DNA of 64,000 nt from Chelonoidis abingdonii (lineage: Eukaryota; Chordata; Testudines; Testudinidae), in NCBI RefSeq assembly GCF_003597395.2, contig NC_133774.1, positions 38,510,185 to 38,574,184 of the forward strand. Reading direction: 5' to 3'. The first letter of the stretch is position 1. Each line of letters opens with the position of its first letter. The notes beneath the pieces were generated by a model. It worked only from the letters and a program-made list of their open reading frames with translations, did not search any database and was not told where the DNA came from. Positions 55,733-64,000 of the stretch are shown piece after piece. Made by a program: the position numbers and the translations under genes.

Positions 55733-55799
55733 ACAGCCGTCAGGTTGGCTAATTCTGAGGCTGATAAATCAGGGGACGACTTAGCTGCAGCCACCATCT

Positions 55800-56300
55800 T
55801 TTGAATAGCAGTTTGCTGCGGTGCCTTACAGGAAGGTGCCAGTGTCACGGGGACTGGCAAAAGTGCCCTGGGCATTGAGGAGCAAAGGAGTTGTTCCGCG
55901 AGAGGAGCGGGGCAGGTACAGGGGGGTTACTACTAGGTTTAGGAACAGGCGCAGAGGGGAGAATAGTAGGCAAGGCTGCTGGAGGACTACATTCAAGCAG
56001 CGATTGAGCCTCTGGAGGGGCAAAGTGCTCCACCGCATTCCTACAGAGATGCCAGGAGTGCAGCACCTCAATCGGTGTCCTAGGTTCAGCATGCAACGTA
56101 CGGCCAATTTTTTTCCCAGTCCAATAATCGGAGGGTCCCGCCTCCGGATACCAAGGCATTGTTCCCCTATTAGCTGAAGCATAGCAAAAGCTCTTTAACA
56201 CTGCATTTATGATGAGCCTTACGGAGCAAATAAGACACGTCATCCCTATGCTTAGCTGCGTTGCTAATAGGGAAGCTCCCATACTCACCGGGATCCAAGA
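55800..56300 (-). pseudogene. gag: matrix and proline-rich linker
   Basis: MGASLLATQ near 56280-56250 is a plausible gag start with a myristoylation-type Gly at position 2. A proline-rich stretch (PSAPVPKPSSNPPVPAPLL, 55930-55875) follows, as in the linker between matrix and capsid. Frames change near 56180 and 55850. Confidence 0.6.
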
Positions 56301-56391
56301 GCCGGATGAATGACGCGTCTGTAACCCTTGCCGGGCGTGGTGAGCGAAAGGCCCAGGTCACCGCCTAAGGCCTCTGTTCCAAGTTGCTCGG

Positions 56392-56410
56392 GCCCCACGT
56401 TCGGGCGCCA
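56392..56410 (-). promoter_or_regulatory. Primer binding site, tRNA-Lys type
   Basis: On - the sequence TGGCGCCCGAACGTGGGGC starts 2 nt inside the 5' LTR. It combines the TGGCGCCCGAAC start typical of Lys3 sites with the GTGGGGC end of Lys1,2 sites, so the primer was most likely a lysine tRNA. Confidence 0.85.
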
Positions 56411-56412
56411 GA

Positions 56413-56815
56413 TGAGGGAAAGACTCGACACCAAGTTTCAGGTAACTGAGAGGTGAAAAAGCTGCTTTTCTGAGTTCACCTGCCTCTTTTATTATCTAAG
56501 ATTACACATGCGCAATTGCACAGCACAATCAAGATTTCTTCACAAAATCTTCCATCCGAGCTCAACAGCATAGCATGTTGCAAAAACAGCCCCAGCTGCA
56601 GACACGGCAGTCCTGTGGGAAACAGCAGAGGGGGAAAGTTAAAAACACGCCAGATGCAAACAGGGCCCGTGTGTGAAAGTACAGGGGAGGATGGAGGAAA
56701 GCCAAGTTCCTGTGATAAGAAACCGGGTGTGCCCAGCTTGCAGACGAGAACAAAATGCCTCAATAATAAGGTATCCAGGCCTGTGGGCCCGGGGTCATTC
56801 CTACAGTAGCATCCC
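56413..56815 (-). repeat. 5' LTR of the provirus
   Basis: 403 bp, TG...CA on - (tgtaggaatgacc...ttccctca). Matches 50684-51082 with small indels and substitutions spread along the length, so the insertion is not recent. It is followed on - by the PBS. Confidence 0.9.
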
Positions 56816-56819
56816 TAAA

Positions 56820-57520
56820 AACTTCATCCTAGCACAGCTAACAGTAGTTTGGGAATAATGAGCATCAGCCTTCAGCTCTATGGATACAGCCATATACTTC
56901 AAGTATAGGGGAGAGATGGGAGTCTTATTTAATAATACAGTCAGTAAGGGCTCTATTCCTAAATAGTGGTCTTATGTACATGCATCTTTTTCCTGTGGCT
57001 GTTCTATGGCAGTGGGGCTAGCTCTTGGATTTACTACATAGGCATAGTGCTTTTCCTCCTTTTTTAGAGTGTATAAGTACCCTACATTTGTCTTTGCTTA
57101 CATAATGGCCCTTTCTGGACTTTTGCACTCCATGCCAATAACTAGTTACTTTATTGATATATAAAGTACTAATTACTGTAGCAGCTAGGATCTCTACAGA
57201 GGAGTTTCGTTGCTCAGCAAGTAATCCACCTTGCTGACAAATCCCAAGTTTGTTTTAGGTACATGGGAGAGTTACAAGCTAGTTTTCAATTCAGCTTAAT
57301 AAAAATAATCCATTTTATGCTGAGTGTACTGTACTGTACAGTCCATCCTTACATAACAAAAGCAGGAGCTGCTCATACCACTTATATATAGAAAAAAGAA
57401 CATGTTTCTCCCTCCCCCTCATGTAGAAAATACATATTTTTACTTTTAAAGCTGTAAGTATTGGTGACTCAGGAACAGTTCCATGGGTTGATATTGCACT
57501 TGAAAACTCACTGCTGGTGG
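56820..57520. other. Unassigned stretch
   Basis: Nothing recognised between the provirus and the MIR. Confidence 0.35.
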
Positions 57521-57715
57521 ATGTGGCCCTGGACTGGAACTCAGAAGACCTGGGTTCAATTTCCAGATCTGCCAGTGCTTCCTAGGTGATCTCAGTTAAA
57601 TCACTTCCCTCCCTGTACCTCAGTTTTCCCTTCTGTAAAATGGGAATAATGATATTAACCTTCTTTGTGAAGTGATTTGAGATCTATGGCTATATAAGCG
57701 CTAGGTGTTACTATA
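57521..57715 (+). repeat. MIR SINE
   Basis: 'gacctgggttcaatttccag..ctgccagtgcttcctaggtgatctcagttaaatcact', then 'ctcagttttcccttctgtaaaatgggaataa' and 'tatataagcgctaggtgtta'. This is the MIR order: tRNA-derived box B, the core, the 'tgtaaaatggg' part and the L2-like end. Close to full length. Confidence 0.85.
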
Positions 57716-58299
57716 ACAACACTGTGAAGTGATGAAGTCACCACTCTGCTTCAACAAAAGCCTGACCAGATTTTGTGTAAGGTAAAAAGTAAACCCTTTC
57801 TTTCAGGCTTTATAGCTGAGAAACATAAGGGAAACAACAAACCCCAGCATAAGTGTCAGAGTTATAGGGCTGCTCACACCTCGGTCTCCTTTCTGGTCTT
57901 TTTCAATGCACCACATCAGAAGTTTGGCCTCATGCTGTTATCTGTCTTGGGGTGAAATTTTGCAATTCTCCTGCTTAGACTGGGATCTGGGTATAATACC
58001 CCATTTCTGCCAAGCACTTATTAGCATGCAGATCCTGTCTCTCTTCAGTTCAGGAGCCTGTGACTAGTACTATACATTGATGGACAGCCTTCTTAAAGGA
58101 GGTAGGCTTACTTAGCAAATGGAACAAAGCACTAGAGAAAATTATTGTAAAACAAACAGCCTACATGTGTTTACTCATCTGATGTTACACACACTTCACT
58201 ACAAGCTAGGTTGGATGGGTTTCACTGTTGCGTTACAGAAACAGGACAGGTCCAATTTACATACTTTTAGTAAGCCCAGGAGCCGTTGGGACACAGGCT
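57716..58299. other. Unassigned stretch
   Basis: Nothing recognised. Confidence 0.3.
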
Positions 58300-59345
58300 G
58301 GTCTGACAGCAGGTCTACAATACCAATTTAATGTGCTGCTGCAGATGCTCTAAGCCAATGGAAAAGAGCTCTCCTCTCATCTTAATAATGCCACATCCAT
58401 GAGAGACAGTAGCTATGTCAGCAGGAGAAGCTCTCCCTCAACATGGTGCTGTCTACGAGGGGGTTCAGACAGTATAACTACATCACTCAGGTGTTGATTT
58501 TTCATACCCCTGAGCGATGTAGTTATACCAAAGTAAGGGCTTGGCTACACTGGAAACTCCAAAGGCTAATGCAGGGGTTTGGGCTGTGGGAGAAGGTACG
58601 GGCTCTGGGCTGGGGTGCAGGTTCCAGTGTGGGGCCAGAAGTGAGGGGTTCAGGGTACGGGAGGAGGCTCTTGGCTGGAACAGGTGGTGGGGATGCAGAA
58701 GGGTGTGAAGGCTTTGGCTGGGGTTCAGACTCTGGGGTGGGGCAGGGGGTGAGGGGTTTAGGGTGCAGGAGGTACTCCGGGCTGGAACTGAGGGGTTTGG
58801 AGGGCAGGAGGGGGATCAGGGCTGGTACTGGGAGTTTGGGTGCGGGGGAATGAGGGCTCCAGCTGGAGGTGCGGGTTCTGGAGTGGGGCTGGGGATTGCC
58901 GGCCAGTGGGAGCTGCAGAGCTAGCACTTACGGCGGGTGCAGCGTGCGGAGCACCCTGGCTGTCCCTGCGTGTAGGAGCCAGAGGGGGGACATGCTGCTG
59001 CTTCTGGGAATTGCGTGGAGCCACAGCAGACAGGGAGCCTGCCTTAATCCCGCTGCTCCACTGACCAAACTTTTAATGGCCCAGTCAGCGGTGCTGACCG
59101 GAGTCACCATGGTCCCTTTTAGACCGGGCGTTCTAGTCGAAAGTCGGACACCTGGTAACCCTGAGTGACATAAAGTTATACTAACTTATGTGTTGATGTA
59201 GACAAAACTATGTCAGTGGGAGAGCTTCTCCCACTATCATAGCTACCACCTCTTGTGGAGGCAGGAGTTATTAAGCTTATGGGAGAGCTCTCTCCCATCG
59301 ACTTGGACCATCTCCACCACAAGCGCTACAGCAGCACAGCTGCAT
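58300..59345. mobile_element. MITE split by a GC-rich DNA element
   Basis: 58370-58560 and 59167-59345 carry words of a 'tctacact' MITE (atgtagttatacc..agggcttggctacactgg; gtgttgatgtagacaaa; ctcccatcga). Between them 58561-59160 is G-rich with short 'ggggtttgg..gggctg' repeats and ends cacctggtaaccct, the inverted end of the 42715 MITE family. The left terminus of the insert is not visible. Confidence 0.45.
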
Positions 59346-59600
59346 CAGTGTATGTGTGTTGGGGGGGGGGGGTTATTCTTAACTCAGATTAGACAACTCG
59401 TGTTAGCTAAATTGTGTTAAAATAGCAGTGAAGACATGGTGACTTTGCTTTTAACTCTCTTAGCAGTTCAGCCCCAGGCTCCACTACAGGTTTTAAATTG
59501 AGCTGCTAAACCAAGTAAAAGCTAAATTGTTATGTCTTCACTGATATTTTAACCCTTGTTAAGAACACACCATTTTTTTTTACAGTGTTAGGTATACAGT
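59346..59600. mobile_element. MITE related to 26584-26818
   Basis: Shares 'gttaaaatagcagtgaagac', 'gtcttcactgatattttaac' and 'aagaacacacca' followed by a T-run. A G-run of 11 at 59361 replaces the left end. Confidence 0.55.
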
Positions 59601-59674
59601 CAGGCTGTTTTTTCCTAGGAAACCAGATAGGCCATCTAAAATGATGCCCTTGTGATGGCTACTTCATTGCTTAG

Positions 59675-60687
59675 CAGAGGGGTTCTCAAAATGGGAGTTG
59701 CGACTCCTCAGGGGAGTTTGAGGTTATTACAGGGGGGTTATGAGTACATGCAGGAAACAGAGAGCAACTGCTATAAATATATAATTTAAATCTAGCATTT
59801 TAGAAAATTACACACACCTTTCCGTCACAGTGAAGAAAGTATTGTGTATATATAATGCAGTGATTGTTGTTCCTAAACAAAATATATATTTGTATTATCA
59901 TCACTTTAAGGAAATTGGACTCTAGGGACTGTAGTATTGTGCGCACAGGTTTGTTGTCTTGAGACTAAAAAGGTGGGACTGAGACAACATTTGAGGGCTT
60001 AATTGTTCAACAGCTGAAAAGCTGCTTTAAATCACAGACCAGTCAGAACACTGAGGTCGGCAAAAGAAAGTAATTTATAATTTAACAGTCAGACCACAAT
60101 CAGGAACAGCACTGGGGGGAGGGGGATTTGTGCGGGCTCTAGCCACCCCAAAATTTGCGTTAGGCCCCCCCATAGCCACCCCTCCCAGCACAAAGGTCAA
60201 ACGTTGCGCAGTAGTAAGGATGGCATTGCCACCGTTACTTCTGCAGCTCTGTGCTGCTGCTGGCGGTGGCGCTGCCTTCAGATCTGGGTGCCCTGCCAGC
60301 AGCTGCTGCTTTCCAGCCGCCCAGCTCTGATTGCAGTGCCTGCCGCCGGCAGTAGCAAAGAAGTAAGGATGGCAATGTGGTACTAAGTCTGCTATGAAAA
60401 GTGATATTGGCAAAGTTTCTTCGCCCTACTCTTGCCAGCATTAAACAGTAACTATATAAAAAAAAACACTCTTCTTCTTATAATAATAAATCAATAAAAA
60501 TGTGTTTTAGTTAATTTAAAAGTGGTGTGAAAAAGTAAATTCATTTTAAACAATAGGGTTATAAATTTCACATTTAAAATAGTATGAAATATAAAATTGT
60601 GTTTTTAATGTATGGGGGGGTGTCGTCACACTCAGAGGCTTGCTGTCTGAAAGGGGTGGCGAATACAAAAAGTTTGAGAACCACTAG
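59675..60687. mobile_element. Non-autonomous hAT (Charlie-like ends), about 1 kb
   Basis: Left end cagaggggttctcaaa; right end, inverted, ctagtggttctcaaactttt. These are the 'ggttctcaaa' termini of Charlie-type hAT elements. AT-rich inside, without transposase. A GC-rich unit at 60110-60330 looks like a further insertion. An exact 8 bp duplication was not found. Confidence 0.65.
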
Positions 60688-60700
60688 AGTTAGACTCATT

Positions 60701-60883
60701 GGGCATATCTACACTGCAATTAAAAACCCTCAGCTGGGTCAGGTCAGCTGACTCAGGCTCACAGAGCTTGTGCAAGGGGCTGTTTAATTGCAGTGTAGAC
60801 TTCTGGGCTTCTCCAGCCCAAGCCTGAACATCTATACCACATTTAAACAGCCTCAGGTGTGTAATTGCAGTGTAGATATACCC
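60701..60883. mobile_element. Harbinger-like MITE, 183 bp
   Basis: Left gggcatatctacactgcaat and right, inverted, gggtatatctacactgcaat: nearly identical 20 bp ends. The 3 bp ATT at 60698-60700 and 60884-60886 could be the target duplication. It is related to 102-409 by 'ctgactcaggctca' and the termini. Confidence 0.75.
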
Positions 60884-60964
60884 ATTCAGCCATGATGGTT
60901 TGCAGGCGCAGGCCATGTGTTTGTACGGAAGTGTTTGAAAACTGTTTCCTCCCCCCGACATTCA

Positions 60965-61195
60965 AACAGGGTGTTATCAAGCACTTAGTACTTGTCTAGA
61001 GTAGGATGGACGGGGTAATTTTTAAAATGTGTTCACTAATGTGTTTTAACTAACACGTTTTAAAATCCTAGTATAAACAGGGTGAGTTGTATTTTAACGT
61101 GTTAGCTGGTCAAGGTGAAACTTAGGCAGAGTCTAAGTGGTAACATGAAAATACAAATCACTCATTAGGATTTTAAAAGATATTAGTTAAAATGT
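60965..61195. mobile_element. Truncated 'gtttta' MITE
   Basis: Begins acttgtctagag and contains 'gtgttttaactaacacgtttt', a short palindrome, and its relatives. The right end is cut by the Penelope tail at 61196. Confidence 0.4.
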
Positions 61196-61311
61196 TTAGA
61201 GAGACAAGGTGGGTGAATTAATATCTTTTCTTGGACCAATTTCTGTTAGTGAGAGAGACAAGCTTTCAAGCTACACAGAGCTCTCCCACAGGTCTGGGAA
61301 AGGTACTGGAG

Positions 61312-61875
61312 CATGGGCGGTGGGTGAACCCCTGCTTTGGGGAGGCTAGCCCACTGGCCCTGCTTCTTCCACCCCACCCCCACATGCCAGAGCCCCAAAT
61401 TCCCCCCTCCCCCCATAAAAGGAAAAGCCCTGAGATGCCCTCCCAACCGGAGGAGCCCCGGCCCGCCCACCTCAGCCGGCCCCCCTGACCCACCGCCCAC
61501 CCCCAGCACCCAAACCGAGCCGCTGCCACCCCCACCCTCCTAAGCACTGGGCCGGCATCAGCGCCAGGCTGAGCTGCTAGCCCCCCCAAGCACCAGGCCG
61601 GCCCCAGCACAGAGCCGAGCCACTGGCCCCCCTCTCCTGTGAGGGGGCCACACAGGAGAGGGGAGCCTCCCCAAGCGCCAGTTCCTCTCGCGCCTGCCAG
61701 CCGCCAGCCCGAGAAGGAGGGATGCAGGGAACAGTGGGGACCTTGGAGGGGGGTGGAGTGGAGGAGGCGATGTGGGTCTCGACGAAGGCGGAGGGCACCA
61801 GTTGTCTGGCGGCAGGTCGGCAGCAGCATCAGGGAAGGCAAAGCCTTCCATGTCCTGTTATACCCACTGCCCATG
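61312..61875. mobile_element. GC-rich hAT-like insertion in the Penelope tail
   Basis: Termini catgggcggtgggt and, inverted, catgggcagtgggt. The tail sequence reads across the insertion: ggtact before 61312 and ctcaagagaatcac after 61875. The imperfect duplication tactggag / ctcaagag is consistent with an 8 bp target. C-rich, with long false ORFs on both strands. Confidence 0.6.
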
Positions 61876-62019
61876 CTCAAGAGAATCACAGTTAAATGCA
61901 AGTTGGAGCGGATTGTTTAGCATAAGTAGTTAGCACATATTGTAAAGGACTGTTCAAGGTAGAGTGAACCATTAACACGGCTGCAGTCATAGGACTAAAA
62001 GACGCGGGTTAGTGGATTA

Positions 62020-62510
62020 CAGATTGTTGTAATAACCCATAAATCCAGGTCTCTGTTCAGTCCATGATTTTTAGTGTCTAGCAGAGTAATTAATTTAAAC
62101 TCACAGGCTCATCTTTTGAGAATGTTAGGCAGGTTTCCTTTGAGGATGAGGACTGATAGGTCAGACATAGAGTCATCATTTTGTGAAAAGTTTTCATCCA
62201 CATGTGATGTGGTGTTTTTGTCTTTTATCATGTTCCTGTGTGAGTTCATTCAAGAGTGTCTGGTTTCACCTATTGTGATGGGCATGTGTAAGATCCATGG
62301 ATCTTGAAAGATGTATTGCGGGTGGAGGGCGGAGGGTCTTGCTCATCGTAGCAGTGGAGAGATGTCTGCAGGTTTTGCATCTGTTGTTCTGGCAGAGTCT
62401 GGTGCCACTTTGAGTTGGTATGTCCTAGTGTGTGAGAAATTTGGTCCTGACGATGAGCTTGGAGAGTTTGGGGGGTTATTTGAAGACCAGAAGTGAGGGT
62501 TCAGGAAAGA
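62020..62510 (-). pseudogene. Penelope-like ORF end with linker and GIY-YIG remnant
   Basis: Readable blocks on - are VLIEIFPEPSLLVFK (62530-62487), QNNRCKTCRHLSTATM (62390-62343, the Cys-rich linker between reverse transcriptase and nuclease), and 'SWTEQRPGFMGYYNNL' type sequence near the stop at about 62022. The part that should hold the GIY-YIG core of the endonuclease (between 'cacatgcccatcac' and 'gtgaaaccagac', around 62268) is deleted. Family identity is inferred from block order. Confidence 0.6.
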
Positions 62511-62906
62511 TTTCTATCAGGACAGCGTCCCTACTGAGTAAGGATTGTAGTTGTTGGATGATGCCCCATACGAGTTCCACTGGGGTGACAGGTGACAACT
62601 AGGGGTGTGTGGTTGGAGGGAGTTTTATTTCTGTATTGAACTAAGTTCTCTCCGGGTATTTGTGTGGTTTTCCATGAGGCAATCTACTTCTCGGATGGAG
62701 TGTTCTTGTTTGCTGAAGGTGGTTTTAAGTGTGTTAAGATGTATATCCCAGACTTTCCCCTCAGAGCATATTATGTGTTTTCTGAATGCCTGGCTGTAGA
62801 TAACAGATTCCTTGGTATGGTTGGGGTGGTTGCTGAATCTCTGAAGGTAAGTGTGCGTTTCTTGTTTCTGGTGGTCAGTAGGGTTCCATTGTTACCTTTC
62901 CCAGAC

Positions 62907-62945
62907 CTGAAGAAGAGCTATGTGTGACTCCATAGCATTTCTGTC
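62907..62945 (+). ncRNA. Decayed hammerhead-like core in the Penelope tail
   Basis: CTGAAGA (62907-62913) and an AGAGCT...GACTC stem II with loop are present. The GAAA position reads CATA, so the motif is broken. The minus tail (61296-61240) has the reverse situation: GAAA intact but CTGTGGG in place of CTGAAGA. Confidence 0.4.
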
Positions 62946-63097
62946 TCACCAACAGAAGTTGATTCAATAAAAGATATTACCTCTCCCACCTTGTCTCTCT
63001 AATATCCTGGGACTGACACAGCTGAAACTACACTTCATACAAAATGTTTTAGCTCATTCATTTAAAATGCATATTTTATCTTTGCCATTATACAGTG

Positions 63098-63175
63098 TTG
63101 CCAACTCTTGTGATATTTGGTGTTTTTTCTTAAAGCCCCAGCTCTTAGAATCAAGTGATTACATAAGAATTTTAC
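63098..63175. mobile_element. Fragment of the 'gttgccaact' DNA element
   Basis: 'gtgttgccaactcttgtgat..tcttaaagccccagctctt' matches the inverse of 28140-28175 and the end at 44123. Confidence 0.45.
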
Positions 63176-63519
63176 ATTTCTATTATTTTATTCATTAACA
63201 GAGCCTTTCTTTTATCACCGAAATTTTATAAAACTTGTTTTACAACTTAAATAGAGATCAGCAAGTTATCTAAATTTACTGTCTCTGAACAGTGACCGCA
63301 TTTTGATATATGTGTAAATTCCCAAATGTCAAAACTTCCTGGCCTTCTATTGGGATTAAATTCTAATCTACCATGAATGTTAGAAAAGATGGGGTTTAGC
63401 TTTCTAAATAAATTATCACAAGTTTCCAGATCTGTCTTGATTTTCTTAATCAAAGGAGTACAATTAATATTATATCTCATGCTATCTTTTAGAAATGTGT
63501 ATTCCTAGGTATTTTATTA
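63176..63519. other. Unassigned stretch
   Basis: A 77-codon frame on - (63480-63247) has no recognisable domain. Nothing else seen. Confidence 0.3.
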
Positions 63520-63735
63520 AAGGCCTGGCCTACACTAGGTAAGGCAGCTTACATCAACCAGTTATGTCAATGTATACACTATAGCCTTGTCCCGTCAGTG
63601 TAAGTGTCCTACTACACCAACATAATAAGTCCACCTCCACAAGAGGTGTAAGGCTTATATAGTTAGGGCGACACAGTGTCTGTGTAGACACTGCATTACT
63701 TACATCCATGGTTGGTGTCTTGTCAATTTCAGGGC
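63520..63735. mobile_element. Harbinger-like MITE
   Basis: The left end ggcctggcctacactagg is preceded by TAA. The interior 'tgtgtagacactgcattact' and 'cctccacaagaggtgtaagg' resembles 59230-59300 (cctcttgtggaggcaggag, inverted). The right end is not certain. Confidence 0.5.
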
Positions 63736-63744
63736 CTCATGCTG

Positions 63745-64000
63745 TGTCATAAACAGATAGCTAAGGGTTAATGTTTCTTTTACCTGTAAAGGGTTAACAA
63801 AGGGAACCAAACACCTGACCAGAGGACCAATCAGGAAACCGGATTTTTCAAAGCTCAGGAGGGAATTTTTTGGGTGTGTCTTTTGTCTGTGTCTCTGTTC
63901 TGTGCTCTCTCAGCTATGAGAGAGATTTCTATCTTCAGGCTTTTCTAATCTTCTGTTTCCAAGTGTAAGTACAAAAGGTAGAAGACAATAGGTTTTTATA
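63745..64000 (+). mobile_element. LTR start, cut by the window edge
   Basis: Begins tgtcataaacagatagc and continues with 'taagggttaatgtttctttt' and a pyrimidine-rich promoter-like region. It looks like the 5' end of a reptilian retroviral LTR. The rest lies outside the window, so LTR status is an inference. Confidence 0.5.

Larger units (their letters stand above)
50684..56815 (-). mobile_element. Endogenous retrovirus, class II (Lys-primed), env-depleted
   Basis: A 6.1 kb provirus on the minus strand. Order along -: 5' LTR (56815-56413), PBS (56410-56392), gag (about 56290-54680), protease (about 54530-54260), reverse transcriptase (about 54200-53100), integrase (about 52100-51540), a short env transmembrane remnant (about 51390-51100), PPT and 3' LTR (51082-50684). 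All genes carry stops and frameshifts. The immediate flanks share only gtag (50680-50683 and 56816-56819). The lysine-type PBS, a protease with DTGAD and reverse transcriptase YMDD are compatible with a betaretrovirus-like lineage. The copy is not coding-competent. Confidence 0.9.
61196..63030 (-). mobile_element. Penelope-like element with inverted tails
   Basis: Coding remnants on - (62890-62020) are followed by the 3' tail on - (61960-61876 and 61311-61196). A second tail copy lies inverted on + at 62898-63025 (gacctgaagaagag...tctctctaatatcctgggac). Such inverted or tandem tails are typical of Penelope-like elements. A GC-rich hAT-like insert (61312-61875) splits the minus tail. All frames are broken. 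Confidence 0.7.

Noticed and set aside
61266..61901. 211-codon ORF on -
   Set aside because: Runs from the Penelope tail across a GC-rich inserted element; no domain.

Overview
The window looks like non-coding DNA from a reptile genome, most likely a turtle and less likely a crocodilian. The reasons are the repeat mix and the lack of any recognisable host exon. It holds CR1 LINEs with the reptilian 3' tails, many hAT and PIF/Harbinger MITEs whose ends read like 'gtctacact', a two-gene Harbinger transposon, an ancient MIR copy, solo LTRs, a Lys-primed endogenous retrovirus and a Penelope-like element. It is best read as an intergenic or long-intron block. No host protein exon, tRNA or rRNA gene could be supported; one weak exon candidate (46821-46950) is listed as a finding.

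Layout. 1-4236 holds Harbinger-like MITEs and two CR1 copies that carry insertions. 4245-10805 is a three-level nest: an outer hAT-type element contains a second hAT-type element (4306-10067), which contains a 4.4 kb Harbinger transposon (about 5041-9427). The Harbinger element has a transposase gene on + and a Myb/SANT-like gene on -, with converging polyadenylation signals. 11350-18400 has a non-LTR retrotransposon fragment, a 1.6 kb CR1 copy and hAT MITEs. 18400-32700 is mostly unassigned, old, AT-rich sequence with scattered MITEs, a short ribozyme-bearing element (24325-24461), a palindromic Harbinger MITE (27144-27437) and a GC-rich LTR-like block (28590-29725). 32750-33926 is a clean solo LTR. 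34515-42100 holds antisense CR1 copies, an inverted pair of the ribozyme-bearing element (36666-36883), and a second, rearranged Harbinger copy with a nested hAT. 42700-49930 holds several hAT MITEs with 8 bp target duplications, strong palindromes, an L2-like fragment and another LTR. 50684-56815 is a minus-strand class II (betaretrovirus-like) provirus with both LTRs, PBS, PPT, decayed gag-pro-pol and almost no env. 57500-64000 holds a MIR, hAT and Harbinger MITEs, a decayed Penelope-like element with inverted tails (61196-63030), and the start of another LTR at the window edge.

The most interesting signal is a hammerhead-ribozyme-like core (CUGAUGA / stem II / GAAA / small stem III / UC) in the short repeated element at 36800-36837, with decayed minus-strand copies at 36755-36795 and 24417-24456. 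A related but more decayed core sits in the tails of the Penelope-like element at 61196-63030. Penelope-like elements are known to carry hammerhead motifs, so the short element is probably a mobilised Penelope tail. All protein-coding remnants in the window are broken by frameshifts or stops. Nested insertion order and target duplications give a readable relative chronology.
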